Source: Lentzea xinjiangensis
Lineage (GTDB): Bacteria > Actinomycetota > Actinomycetes > Mycobacteriales > Pseudonocardiaceae
DNA length: 51,594 bases
Assembly (NCBI RefSeq): GCF_900110955.1
Contig: NZ_FOFR01000015.1
Coordinates: 150,351-201,944, forward strand
Reading direction: 5' to 3'
Part shown: piece after piece, positions 25,592-33,095 of the stretch
Layout: the number at the start of each line of letters is the position of its first letter
Position numbering within the stretch: position 1 is the first letter of the stretch
Notes under the pieces: generated by a model
Database searches by the model: none
Seen by the model: only the letters and a program-made list of their open reading frames with translations
Told to the model about the DNA's origin: nothing
Translations under genes and position numbers: made by a program

Positions 25592-25611
25592 TCGTCACTC
25601 CCCCAGGCTGG

Positions 25612-25645
25612 CACAACCCCGGCACGAGACCGCGCCGGGGTTGTG
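25612..25645. terminator. Terminator hairpin after the PPA1309-family gene
   Basis: CACAACCCCGGC and GCCGGGGTTGTG, 12 bp with a 10-nt loop, 20 nt past the stop; no U-tract. Confidence 0.6.
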
Positions 25646-25663
25646 AACTCGTTGTCCGTTGTT

Positions 25664-25692
25664 CGCGAGGAGCGGACAAGCCGCTCCTCGCG
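25664..25692. terminator. Terminator hairpin after the PDZ/S16 gene
   Basis: CGCGAGGAGCGG and CCGCTCCTCGCG, 12 bp, 5-nt loop, directly after the stop codon of the leftward gene. Confidence 0.6.
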
Positions 25693-26772
25693 TCAGCAGC
25701 TCGGCGTGTCCCTGCCGGCGTTGAGCGCCTCCAGCGACGACACCGCGTCCTTCAGGTTCTCGACCTTGATCAGCTTGAGGTCGTCGGGGGCCTGCTGCTT
25801 CGCGTCCTGGCAGTTGGCGGAGGGCACCAGGAACGCCGACGCGCCCGCCTCCTTCGCGGCGACCATCTTGAACGCGATGCCGCCGATGGCCTTCACGGTG
25901 CCGTCGCCCGCGATCTCGCCGGTGCCCGCGATGGCCTTGCCGCCGTTCAGCTCACCCGGCGTCAGCTTGTCGACGATCGCGAGCGCGAAGATCAGGCCGG
26001 CCGACGGGCCGCCGACGTCGGACAGGCTGATCTTGATCTTGAACGGCACGTCGGCGCGGTCGACCGGCGAGATGCCGATGAAGCCGGCGGGGCGGCCGTC
26101 CTCGCGGGTGCCGAGGGTGAGCTGGGTCGACTTCGAGGTGCCGTCGGACTCGAAGGCCACCTCGACGGTGTCGCCCGGCTTGGTGTTCTCCAGGGCGGAG
26201 CTCACGTCGGCGGAGCTCTGCACCTGCTTGCCGTTGACCGAGATGATGCGGGCGCCGAGCGGGATGACGTTGTCCGCGGGGCTGCCCTTGGTGACCTGGT
26301 TCGCGATCACCTTGCCCGGATAGCCGAGGTAGTGCAGCGCGGCGACCTCGGCGGAGGTCTGCGACTCGCTGAACGCGAGCTCGTTGTTCTTCTGCACCTC
26401 CTCCTCCGACTCGCCGGGCTTGAAGAACTCCTCGCGCGGCGCGAGGGCGTAGCGGCCGGACAGCCACAGGCCGAGCGCGCCGAACAACGACACGTCGTCG
26501 GTGAGCGAGACCGTCGTCATGCGCAGGGTCCCGTTGGTGGGGAACGTGTTCTGGCCGTCCACCGCGACCACGTCGGTGTCCTTGACCTTGCCGAGCACGT
26601 CGTAGGTCGGGCCGGGGCCGAGCGCGACGTACGGGACTCTGGCGAAACCGCCGAGCAGTCCGAGTGCCGCCACCACGAGGAAGCTGACGACCAGCGTCCA
26701 CGTCCGGCGGGTCAGTCCGCGCTCCCTCGGCGGGGGCGCGGGTGGGGATGCGGTCGTGACGGTTTCACTCAC
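25693..26772 (-). CDS. Membrane-anchored PDZ / Lon-like S16 protease (YlbL family)
   Basis: 359 residues from the GTG at 26772; an upstream start would add seven atypical residues. One N-terminal membrane segment (about 25-45) precedes a PDZ domain (PADNVIPLGARIISVNGKQV) and a C-terminal S16 Lon-type domain. The catalytic Ser is in DVGGPSAGLIFAL (near 253) and the dyad Lys is probably in AFKMVAAKEAG. It corresponds to Rv3194c. It probably trims or degrades exported or membrane proteins. TACGCT lies 8 nt before the start, with no Shine-Dalgarno, back-to-back with the DUF2342 promoter. Confidence 0.9.
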   Translation of the reverse strand: MSETVTTASPPAPPPRERGLTRRTWTLVVSFLVVAALGLLGGFARVPYVALGPGPTYDVLGKVKDTDVVAVDGQNTFPTNGTLRMTTVSLTDDVSLFGALGLWLSGRYALAPREEFFKPGESEEEVQKNNELAFSESQTSAEVAALHYLGYPGKVIANQVTKGSPADNVIPLGARIISVNGKQVQSSADVSSALENTKPGDTVEVAFESDGTSKSTQLTLGTREDGRPAGFIGISPVDRADVPFKIKISLSDVGGPSAGLIFALAIVDKLTPGELNGGKAIAGTGEIAGDGTVKAIGGIAFKMVAAKEAGASAFLVPSANCQDAKQQAPDDLKLIKVENLKDAVSSLEALNAGRDTPSC

Positions 26773-26804
26773 GGCTGAACAGCGTACGACCACGTGGATC
26801 CGCG

Positions 26805-26816
26805 TACGGTAGAGGT
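26805..26816 (+). promoter_or_regulatory. Leaderless-type promoter of the DUF2342 gene
   Basis: TACGGT, 6 nt (AGAGGT), ATG. AGAGGT abuts the ATG and is too close to act as a ribosome site. Confidence 0.5.
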
Positions 26817-28130
26817 ATGAGTGACGTGCCGTTCGGGTTCAGCCCGCACGACCCCGACGACAAGAGCGGGAAGCCGGGAGACAACCCGTTCGACTTCAAC
26901 CAGCTGGGCAACATGCTGAGCCAGCTGGGCGCGATGCTGAGCAGCGCAGGGTCGTCGAGCGGGCCGGTCAACTACGACCTGGCCAAGCAGGTCGCGTTCC
27001 AGCAGCTGTCCTCGTCGACCACCACGATCGGGTTCGCCGCCGACCAGTCGAGCGCGGTGACCGACGCCGTGCACCTGGCCGAGATGTGGCTCGACCCGGT
27101 CACGTCGCTGCCCGCCGGCACCCGCACGACGCAGGCGTGGACGGCGCGCGACTGGATCGAGCGCACCATCCCGACCTGGCAGCGCCTGTGCGACCCGGTC
27201 GCCCAGCGCATGTCCGGCGCGTGGGTCGAGGCGATGCCCGCCGAGGCGAAGCAGGCGGCCGGTCCGCTGCTGTCGATGCTCGGCCAGATGGGCGGCATGG
27301 CGTTCGGCTCGCAGCTGGGCAACGCGCTGGCGCAGCTCGGCGCGGAGGTGCTCACCTCGACCGACGTCGGCCTGCCGCTCGGTCCCGAGGGCACCGCGGC
27401 GCTGCTGCCCGCGAACATCGAGAAGTTCACCGAGGGCCTGGAGCGCCCGGCGTCGGAGGTGATGGTCTTCCTCGCCGCCCGCGAGGCCGCGCACCAGCGC
27501 CTCTTCACGCACGTGCCGTGGCTGCGGCAGCGCCTGCTCGACACCGTCGAGGAGTTCGCCAGGGGCATCAAGGTCGACACGTCGGCCCTGGAGCAGCTCG
27601 CCGGCCAGATCGACCCGTCGAACCCGGCCTCCATCGAGGAGGCCATGAGCTCCGGCTTGCTCGAGCCGCAGACGACCCCCGAGCAGAAGGCGGCGCTGAC
27701 CCGCCTGGAGACGCTGCTGGCCCTGGTCGAGGGCTGGGTGGACGTCGTGGTGGACGCCGCCGTCTCCGAACGCCTGCCCGGTGCTCCCGCGTTGCGCGAG
27801 ACGCTGCGCCGCCGCCGTGCCTCCGGCGGGCCGGCCGAGCAGACGTTCGCGACCCTGGTGGGCCTGGAGCTGCGCCCCCGCCGCCTGCGTGCCGCCTCCG
27901 CGCTGTGGAAGCTCGTCGGCGACCGGCACGGTGTGGAGGTGCGCGACGGTGTGTGGGAGCACGCCGAGCTCATCCCGACCGCCGAGGACCTCGACGACCC
28001 GCTGGAGTTCGCCGAGCGCCTCGCGAACACGCGCAAGGCGCTGGAGGACCCGATCGCCGAGCTGGAGCGCACCATGCGCGAGGACGGCGGCAAGGGCCCC
28101 GGTGAGAGCGGCGAGCCCGGGCAGAGCTGA
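26817..28130 (+). CDS. Zinc-dependent metalloprotease, DUF2342 family
   Basis: 437 residues, Rv3195-like. A Gly/Ser-rich N-terminal 50 residues are followed by a helical zincin-like domain. The family motif is AAREAAHQRLF near 222, a variant of the zinc-binding EXXH type, and an LVEGWVDVVVD segment near 305 probably supplies the third ligand. Members are annotated as putative hydrolases or metalloproteases; the substrate is unknown. It is divergent from the PDZ protease and followed by a strong bidirectional terminator. The C-terminal tail is Gly/Glu-rich and disordered. Confidence 0.9.
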   Translation: MSDVPFGFSPHDPDDKSGKPGDNPFDFNQLGNMLSQLGAMLSSAGSSSGPVNYDLAKQVAFQQLSSSTTTIGFAADQSSAVTDAVHLAEMWLDPVTSLPAGTRTTQAWTARDWIERTIPTWQRLCDPVAQRMSGAWVEAMPAEAKQAAGPLLSMLGQMGGMAFGSQLGNALAQLGAEVLTSTDVGLPLGPEGTAALLPANIEKFTEGLERPASEVMVFLAAREAAHQRLFTHVPWLRQRLLDTVEEFARGIKVDTSALEQLAGQIDPSNPASIEEAMSSGLLEPQTTPEQKAALTRLETLLALVEGWVDVVVDAAVSERLPGAPALRETLRRRRASGGPAEQTFATLVGLELRPRRLRAASALWKLVGDRHGVEVRDGVWEHAELIPTAEDLDDPLEFAERLANTRKALEDPIAELERTMREDGGKGPGESGEPGQS

Positions 28131-28143
28131 CCGGCTGGTGGAC

Positions 28144-28180
28144 GACGCGCCCGGCGAGGACCTTCCTCGCCGGGCGCGTC
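28144..28180. terminator. Bidirectional terminator (17-bp perfect stem)
   Basis: A 17-bp stem (28144-28160 with 28164-28180) and 3-nt loop between the convergent DUF2342 and YgjP-like genes. Very stable, without U-runs. Confidence 0.75.
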
Positions 28181-28192
28181 GCGTTCGGGCTC

Positions 28193-28720
28193 CTAGTCCT
28201 CGGAGATCCCCAGGCCTGCGGCGGCCGAGAGACCTTCCAGGTAGCCCATGGCCCGTTCGGTCTTCGGGTAGCGGTGAACCCACTCCCAGAAGTCCTTGCC
28301 GTGCCCTGGCACGAGCAGGTGCGCCAGTTCGTGCACCAGCACGTAGTCGAGCACCCACGGCGGCACGTCCCGCAGCCGCTCGGACACCCTGATCGTGCCC
28401 TCGCTCGGCGTGCAGGACGCCCAGCGCGTGCGCATGGGCGGCACCCAGCGCACGCTGACCGGATCGGCGAGCGAGTCCAGATACCGCGCCGACAGCTCGG
28501 CGCACCGCGCCATGAGCGCCTCGTCCGACGTTCGCGCAGGAGACTTCCTGCGCGTCTCGCTGCGCTGGAGGCGGCTCAACATCTCCGCCACCCAGTGCTT
28601 CTCTTCCCCCTTGGTCATCCGTGCCGGCAGAAGGACGACGACGGTGTCGCCCTCCCGGTACGCGCTGACCATGCGGCGGCGCCGGGAGCTCCGCCGCACC
28701 TCCACCCGCGGTTCGGCCAT
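28193..28720 (-). CDS. YgjP-like M48-type metallopeptidase (DUF45)
   Basis: 175 residues from ATG 28720. Zinc-site motif VLVHELAHLLVPGHGKDFWEWV near 128-148, in which HELAH gives two ligands and the second His cluster the third. RTRWASCTPSEGTIRVSERL is the usual family signature before it. It is a predicted cytosolic peptidase of unknown substrate. No Shine-Dalgarno; TACGGT lies 6 nt before the ATG. Confidence 0.9.
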   Translation of the reverse strand: MAEPRVEVRRSSRRRRMVSAYREGDTVVVLLPARMTKGEEKHWVAEMLSRLQRSETRRKSPARTSDEALMARCAELSARYLDSLADPVSVRWVPPMRTRWASCTPSEGTIRVSERLRDVPPWVLDYVLVHELAHLLVPGHGKDFWEWVHRYPKTERAMGYLEGLSAAAGLGISED

Positions 28721-28732
28721 GCAGTCACCGTA
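28721..28732 (-). promoter_or_regulatory. Leaderless-type promoter of the ygjP-like gene
   Basis: TACGGT, 6 nt, ATG on the minus strand, the same hexamer and spacing as the DUF2342 gene 1.9 kb away. Confidence 0.55.
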
Positions 28733-28915
28733 AACGTCGGCACCGACAACCAGCCGCCCCCAACCGGCCGCAGGCAGGCACCCGGCGGGTGAAGTTCCAC
28801 CGAACGGCGGCTGGACACGCGCGGGAACGACATGCGCGGCTTCACGGCCTCGCAGAGGTACCGTCGCGCCAAGGTCCCCGAGTGTGTCCGCACTCACAAC
28901 TGCAAGGGAGGGGCT

Positions 28916-29071
28916 GTGGCCGAGACCTACAACGGCTACTGCGTCAAGTGTCGGGAGAAGCGCGACTTCGACGGCCAAGTCGAGGAAACCAACGGCCGGC
29001 GCATGGCGAAGGGCACCTGCCCTGTCTGCGGGACGAAGATGACGCGGATCCTCGGCAAGGCCAAGGTCTGA
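28916..29071 (+). CDS. DUF5679 zinc-ribbon protein, 51 aa
   Basis: 51 residues from GTG 28916, which has GGGAGG 4 nt upstream. Two Cys pairs, YCVKCREKR and CPVCGTKMTRIL, make a compact zinc ribbon of DUF5679, resembling the C-terminal zinc fingers of topoisomerase I. It ends in a basic GKAKV tail. An RNA- or DNA-binding role is plausible but unproven. It is followed by a strong hairpin. Confidence 0.85.
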   Translation: MAETYNGYCVKCREKRDFDGQVEETNGRRMAKGTCPVCGTKMTRILGKAKV

Positions 29072-29079
29072 CGTTTCCG

Positions 29080-29106
29080 CTGGCAGGGGGCCACGCCCCC
29101 TGCCAG
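29080..29106 (+). terminator. Terminator after the DUF5679 gene
   Basis: CTGGCAGGGGGC and GCCCCCTGCCAG with a 3-nt loop, 9 nt after the stop codon. No U-run. Confidence 0.65.
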
Positions 29107-29115
29107 GCTTCCACT

Positions 29116-29916
29116 GTGGACCCCAGACCTCGCGTGCGTGCAGGCCTCGCCGTGGTGCGCCGGGCCCCCGGCGTCGTGCAGATCGGCACCGATCCCAAGC
29201 ACGCCGTGGTGATCGGCTCGCTGTCCGAGGCGCTGGTCGACGTGCTGCTCACCCTCGACGGCCGCCACACCGCCGCCGAGCTCGGCGAGAGGCTGGCGGA
29301 GCGGGGCGAGGACCCCGCCCAGTTGGGTGAAGTTCTCGCATCGCTCGACGAGGCCGGTCTGCTCGACACCGGCTTCCCCGCGACGGGCGCGGCGGTCGCC
29401 GTGCAGGGCGCCGGCCACCTCGCGCTGTCCATCACCTCGCTGCTGGCGGAGTCGAGCGTGCGCCTGGACCACCACGCCGACCTGGTCGTGCTCGCCGCCA
29501 CGCTCGTCCCGGATCCGAACGTCGTGAACGCGCTCATGGCGTCCCGCACGCCGCATCTGGCCGTGCGCGTCCGTGAGGGCGTGGGCATCGTCGGACCGCT
29601 CGTCCTGCCGGGCCGGACGAGCTGCCTGAACTGCGCGGACCTGCACCGCACCGACCAGGACCCGGCGTGGCCCGTCATCGCGGCGCAACTGGTGGCCAAA
29701 CCGGCTTCCTCGGACGTGTTGTTCGCATCGGGCACGGCCGCGCTGGCCGTGGCGCAGGTCCTGGAGTCGCTGGTCCACGTCCGCGGCCGCGCCCAGGCGC
29801 CGCCGCCAGTGGTCAACGCCACTGTCGAACTGGACCTGGTGGCGGGGGTTGCTGAGAGGCGGAGCTGGTATCCGCACCCTGACTGTCAGTGCTCCGCACA
29901 TACCATGGCTGGGTGA
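29116..29916 (+). CDS. Orphan TOMM cyclodehydratase-like (ThiF/E1-like) protein
   Basis: 266 residues from GTG 29116. The C-terminal half has the E1/ThiF-type zinc cysteines SCLNCADLHRTDQDPAWP (Cys 170, 173) and PDCQCSA (Cys 257, 259). The N-terminal half (VQIGTDPKHAVVIGSLSEAL, LLDTGFPAT) matches the RiPP-recognition-like fold of bacteriocin cyclodehydratase domain proteins. Classic TOMM enzymes make azole/azoline rings with a YcaO partner; no YcaO, dehydrogenase or precursor gene is nearby. Rv3196 occupies the same position in M. tuberculosis. Its stop overlaps the ABC1 kinase start. Confidence 0.75.
   Translation: MDPRPRVRAGLAVVRRAPGVVQIGTDPKHAVVIGSLSEALVDVLLTLDGRHTAAELGERLAERGEDPAQLGEVLASLDEAGLLDTGFPATGAAVAVQGAGHLALSITSLLAESSVRLDHHADLVVLAATLVPDPNVVNALMASRTPHLAVRVREGVGIVGPLVLPGRTSCLNCADLHRTDQDPAWPVIAAQLVAKPASSDVLFASGTAALAVAQVLESLVHVRGRAQAPPPVVNATVELDLVAGVAERRSWYPHPDCQCSAHTMAG
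29901..29912 (+). promoter_or_regulatory. Internal leaderless-type promoter of the ABC1 kinase
   Basis: TACCAT, 6 nt, GTG inside the end of the upstream gene; it could give the kinase its own transcript besides coupling. Confidence 0.4.
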
Positions 29917-31223
29917 CCGAGATTCCGCGCAAGGCCGTGCAGCGCACCGCCAAGCTGGCGAGCCTCCCCCTCGGGGTGGCCGGCCGGGTGGTGGGCGGCT
30001 GGGGGAAGCGACTGACCGGACGCGCGGCCGACGAGGTCAACGCCGAGGTGACGGCCAAGACGGCGGAACAGGTCTTCGCGGTGCTCGGCCAGCTCAAGGG
30101 CGGAGCGATGAAGTTCGGCCAGGCCCTGAGCGTGTTCGAGGCCGCCGTTCCCGACGAGCTCGCGGCCCCGTACCGCGAGGCGCTGACGAAGCTGCAGACC
30201 GCGGCCCCGCCGATGCCCGCCCGCACGACGCACCGGGTGCTCGCCGAGCAGCTGGGCGCGTCCTGGGCGAAGCGCTTCCAGTCGTTCGACGACGACCCGG
30301 CCGCCTCGGCCTCCATCGGCCAGGTCCACCGCGCCGTGTGGCACGACGGCCGCGACGTGGCGGTGAAGGTCCAGTACCCCGGCGCCGACGAGGCGCTGCG
30401 CGCCGACCTGAAGCAGCTGCTGCGCTTCTCCCGGCTGTTGCAGGCGATCATGCCCGGCGCCGACGTGCGCCCCCTGCTGGAGGAGCTGCGCGACCGCTAC
30501 CTCGAAGAGCTCGACTACCGCGACGAGGCCGCCAACCAGCGCACGTTCGCCAAGGCGTTCGAGAACGACCCGCACGTGCTGGTGCCCAGGGTGATCGCCT
30601 CGTCCCCCAAGGTCATGGTGACCGAGTGGACGTCGGGCACGCCGCTGTCGAAGATCATCCGCGAGGGCTCCGAGCAGGACCGCGACCGGGCGGGCCAGCT
30701 CCTGGCCGAGTTCCACTTCTCGGCCCCGTCGCGCTCGGGCCTGCTGCACGCAGACCCGCACCCCGGCAACTTCATGCTGGGCGACGACGGCCTGCTGCGC
30801 GTGATCGACTTCGGCGCGGTGGCCCGCCTCCCCGACGGGCTGCCCAAGACCCTGGGCCTGATGACCAGGCTCGCCCTTGACGGCCGCTCCGCCGACCTCG
30901 TCGAGCTGCTGCGCGCCGAGAACTTCATCCGCGAGGGCATGTCCCTCGACGGCGACGACGTGCTCGGCTACCTGGCCCCCTTCGTCGAGCCCCTGCGCAC
31001 CGAGTCGTTCCACTTCACCCGCCGCTGGCTGCAGTCGCAGGCGGAACGGGTGGGCGACCTGCGCAGCCCGGACTCGCACACGGGCCGCTCCCTGAACCTG
31101 CCCCCGCAGTACCTGCTGATCCACCGCGTGACCCTGGGCGCGACGGGCATCCTCTGCCAGCTCGACGCCCACGTGCAGGCCCGCGAGATCGTCGCCCGCT
31201 GGCAGCCGGGATTCGACGACTGA
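29913..31223 (+). CDS. ABC1/UbiB-family atypical protein kinase
   Basis: 436 residues from GTG 29913, overlapping the previous stop (GTGA). Family hallmarks are the KxGQ motif in GGAMKFGQALS near 67, the alanine-rich loop ASASIGQVHRA near 131, VAVKVQYPG with the nucleotide-binding Lys near 150, HADPHPGNFML near 280 and the DFG-like VIDFGAVAR near 300. ABC1 proteins support isoprenoid-lipid or quinone metabolism through ATPase or kinase activity. Rv3197 is the positional equivalent. It may have its own leaderless promoter. Confidence 0.93.
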   Translation: MTEIPRKAVQRTAKLASLPLGVAGRVVGGWGKRLTGRAADEVNAEVTAKTAEQVFAVLGQLKGGAMKFGQALSVFEAAVPDELAAPYREALTKLQTAAPPMPARTTHRVLAEQLGASWAKRFQSFDDDPAASASIGQVHRAVWHDGRDVAVKVQYPGADEALRADLKQLLRFSRLLQAIMPGADVRPLLEELRDRYLEELDYRDEAANQRTFAKAFENDPHVLVPRVIASSPKVMVTEWTSGTPLSKIIREGSEQDRDRAGQLLAEFHFSAPSRSGLLHADPHPGNFMLGDDGLLRVIDFGAVARLPDGLPKTLGLMTRLALDGRSADLVELLRAENFIREGMSLDGDDVLGYLAPFVEPLRTESFHFTRRWLQSQAERVGDLRSPDSHTGRSLNLPPQYLLIHRVTLGATGILCQLDAHVQAREIVARWQPGFDD

Positions 31224-31308
31224 CTCGTCCGGGTGAACCTCCGCCGAGTTGTCCACAGGTTGGCGCTCAGCCCGCCCCAGCCCCCGCCCAGTCGGCCACG
31301 ATGACCCC

Positions 31309-31851
31309 ATGACCCTCATCGCGACCACCGCTGACCTGCGTGAATCCGGCCTCTCCCCGCGTGAGGTCCTCAGGCGCTGCGCCCCTCTCGGGCCCTGGCA
31401 GCAACTGCTGCCCGGCGTCGTGCTGCAGAAGCCGTCGCCCCCGAACCGGCTGGACCGGCTCCGAGCCGTCCTGTTCTTCCTCGGGCTCTCGTCCGTGATC
31501 ACCGGCGCCGACGCGGTGGTGCGGCAGGGAGCCGCGGTCCCGCTCCCCCGGCACATCCACGTGCTCGCGGGGAAGAACGCGCGCCGGGCGCACCCGGGAA
31601 TCCTCCTCGAACGCACCGGCCGAATGCCGGCCGTGGTGGAGAAGGACGGCCTGAGACTGGCCGCGCCGGCGCGAGCCGCCGTCGACATGGCGAGGCGGGA
31701 GACCAACCCCCAGGCGGTCGTGCAGATCCTCGACGCCGTGGTGGACGCCCGGTTGTGCTCGCCCGGCGACCTGCACGAGGAGCTGCGGCAGAGCAGCCGC
31801 CGAGGAACGGCGCTGGTCAGACAGGCCTTGCGCCACCTCTGCCCGACCTGA
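31309..31851 (+). CDS. Hypothetical protein resembling AbiEi-type antitoxin/regulator proteins
   Basis: 180 residues from ATG 31309. The N-terminal LRESGLSPREVLRRCAPLGPWQQLLPGVVL resembles the winged-helix start of AbiEi-like proteins, where a short HTH is followed by an R/Y-x-G-V-Y/V turn. The next region (VLFFLGLSSVITGADAVVRQG) matches the part preceding the nuclease-like fold. No partner AbiEii toxin is nearby, and the terminal nuclease residues are not evident. It could be a solitary regulator. Family assignment is tentative. It precedes the minisatellite. Confidence 0.5.
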   Translation: MTLIATTADLRESGLSPREVLRRCAPLGPWQQLLPGVVLQKPSPPNRLDRLRAVLFFLGLSSVITGADAVVRQGAAVPLPRHIHVLAGKNARRAHPGILLERTGRMPAVVEKDGLRLAAPARAAVDMARRETNPQAVVQILDAVVDARLCSPGDLHEELRQSSRRGTALVRQALRHLCPT

Positions 31852-31959
31852 CCGCCGCGCGCGGGGCGTTCTGGCGGTTGCGCCGGGCCGACGGCTTCGG
31901 GAGGTGCGGCGAAGCCGATCCGGTCTCACCGGTTCGCGCCGCGGGGCTTGGATCGGGCC

Positions 31960-32830
31960 TCGGTCAGGTCTCGGCTTGGACCGGTCGGCCGCTCACGCCT
32001 GCTGGGCGTCCTTGACCGGGCGCTCGCGTCGGCCCGCCGGACCTCGGTGGCTCCCGTTCTCGGCCACCAGTCAGTCGGTGCCACCGGCCCGCCCGAGCTT
32101 GGCAACTCCCGATGCCGCCGCATCGGTCCGTCGTGCGCCACGGTCCCGACCACACCAGTCACCCGATGCCACCGGGCTCGCCCGGCCCCGGTGGCTCCCG
32201 CCCCCGGTCGCATCAGTCCGCCGTGCCCCACGCCCCTTGACCACACCAATCAGCTCGCAGCATCAGCCCACTTGACTGTGGCACGTCCCGTCCCCGGCCA
32301 CACCAGCCCGCCGTACCCCACGCCCCTTGACCACACCAATCAGCTCGCAGCATCAGCCCACTTGACTGTGGCACGTCCCGTCCCCGGCCACACCAGCCCG
32401 CCGTACCCCACGCCCCTTGACCACACCAAACACCCGGCACCACCAGCCCACCCAAACCCGGCACCACCCGTCCCCGGCCACACCAGCCCGCCGTACCCCA
32501 CGCCCCTTGACCACACCAAACACCCGGCACCACCAGCCCACCCAAACCCGGCAACACCCGATCCCGGTCACACCGGCTCGCCGGGCCCCGTGCCACACCA
32601 ATCACCCGTGCCACCGGCCCGCTCAACCCGGCAACACCCGCCCCGGTCGCATCAGTCCGGCGTGCCTACGCGCCCTTGACCACACCAATCACCCGGCACC
32701 ACCGGCCCGCCCCCGGCAACTCTCGCCCCCAGGCCACACCAGTCCGCCGCGGCACCGCCCCCGGCCACCCAGCCGACACCACCGGCTCGCCCGACCTCAC
32801 CCGAGCCAACCGGAAGACCGCGCCCATCGG
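31960..32830. repeat. C-rich minisatellite with a 90-bp core unit
   Basis: A core of four 90-bp units starts at 32231, 32321, 32411 and 32501, each beginning CGCCCCTTGACCACACCA; units 1-2 and 3-4 are nearly identical pairs. Degenerate copies extend on both sides (about 31960-32230 and 32591-32830) with CACACCA-, ACCAGCCCGCC- and CATCAGTCCGCC-like sub-motifs. The plus strand is strongly C-rich, the minus strand G-rich with GGG runs. Because 90 is a multiple of 3, long frames stay open on both strands, but third positions are less GC-rich than in real genes here and no ribosome site precedes them. It fills the 1.07-kb gap 31852-32924; no gene is supported. Confidence 0.9.
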
Positions 32831-32924
32831 ACACCCCCGACCACAGCCGGCCTCATCCCGCTCACGAGCCCCCACCCATGAGCACTCACATACTCGACAT
32901 GCCACCCCAGAACACGGAGGTGAG

Positions 32925-33095
32925 TCAGCGCCAGTACTCGTCCGGCAGCTTCCCCTCGATGTCCCGCACGTGCGCCTTCGCACAAACGTGGCAAAGCCAC
33001 CGCACGGTCCCACCGGTCCGCTCAGAGGACCAAGCCAGGAACTCGAGGTCGGAAACGGAGGTGCGCAACCGCCCGCACCGGTGGCACGCCGTCAC
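32925..33095 (-). CDS. Small zinc-ribbon-like protein, 56 aa, coupled to the methyltransferase
   Basis: 56 residues from GTG 33095, which overlaps the methyltransferase stop (GTGA). Cys pairs CHRCGRLR (4, 7) and WLCHVCAKAHVRDIEG (near 35, 38) indicate a zinc-ribbon fold; the C-terminus is acidic (LPDEYWR). No family is recognised. Overlap with the preceding gene indicates joint translation, so it may assist or regulate that enzyme. Confidence 0.72.
   Translation of the reverse strand: MTACHRCGRLRTSVSDLEFLAWSSERTGGTVRWLCHVCAKAHVRDIEGKLPDEYWR

Noticed and set aside
29116..29916. RiPP (thiazole/oxazole) biosynthetic cluster
   Set aside because: No YcaO, flavin dehydrogenase, precursor peptide or transporter nearby; the surrounding genes are conserved housekeeping genes.
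31309..31851. Complete AbiE toxin-antitoxin module
   Set aside because: No AbiEii nucleotidyltransferase partner in either neighbour; only a weak resemblance of the N-terminal half.
31948..32679. Long plus-strand frame encoding a Pro/His-rich 30-residue repeat
   Set aside because: It stays open because the repeat period is a multiple of 3. Third positions are less GC-rich than in genes here and there is no ribosome site; the opposite strand is open too.
31960..32830. CRISPR array
   Set aside because: Units are contiguous with no unique spacers, and no cas genes are present.
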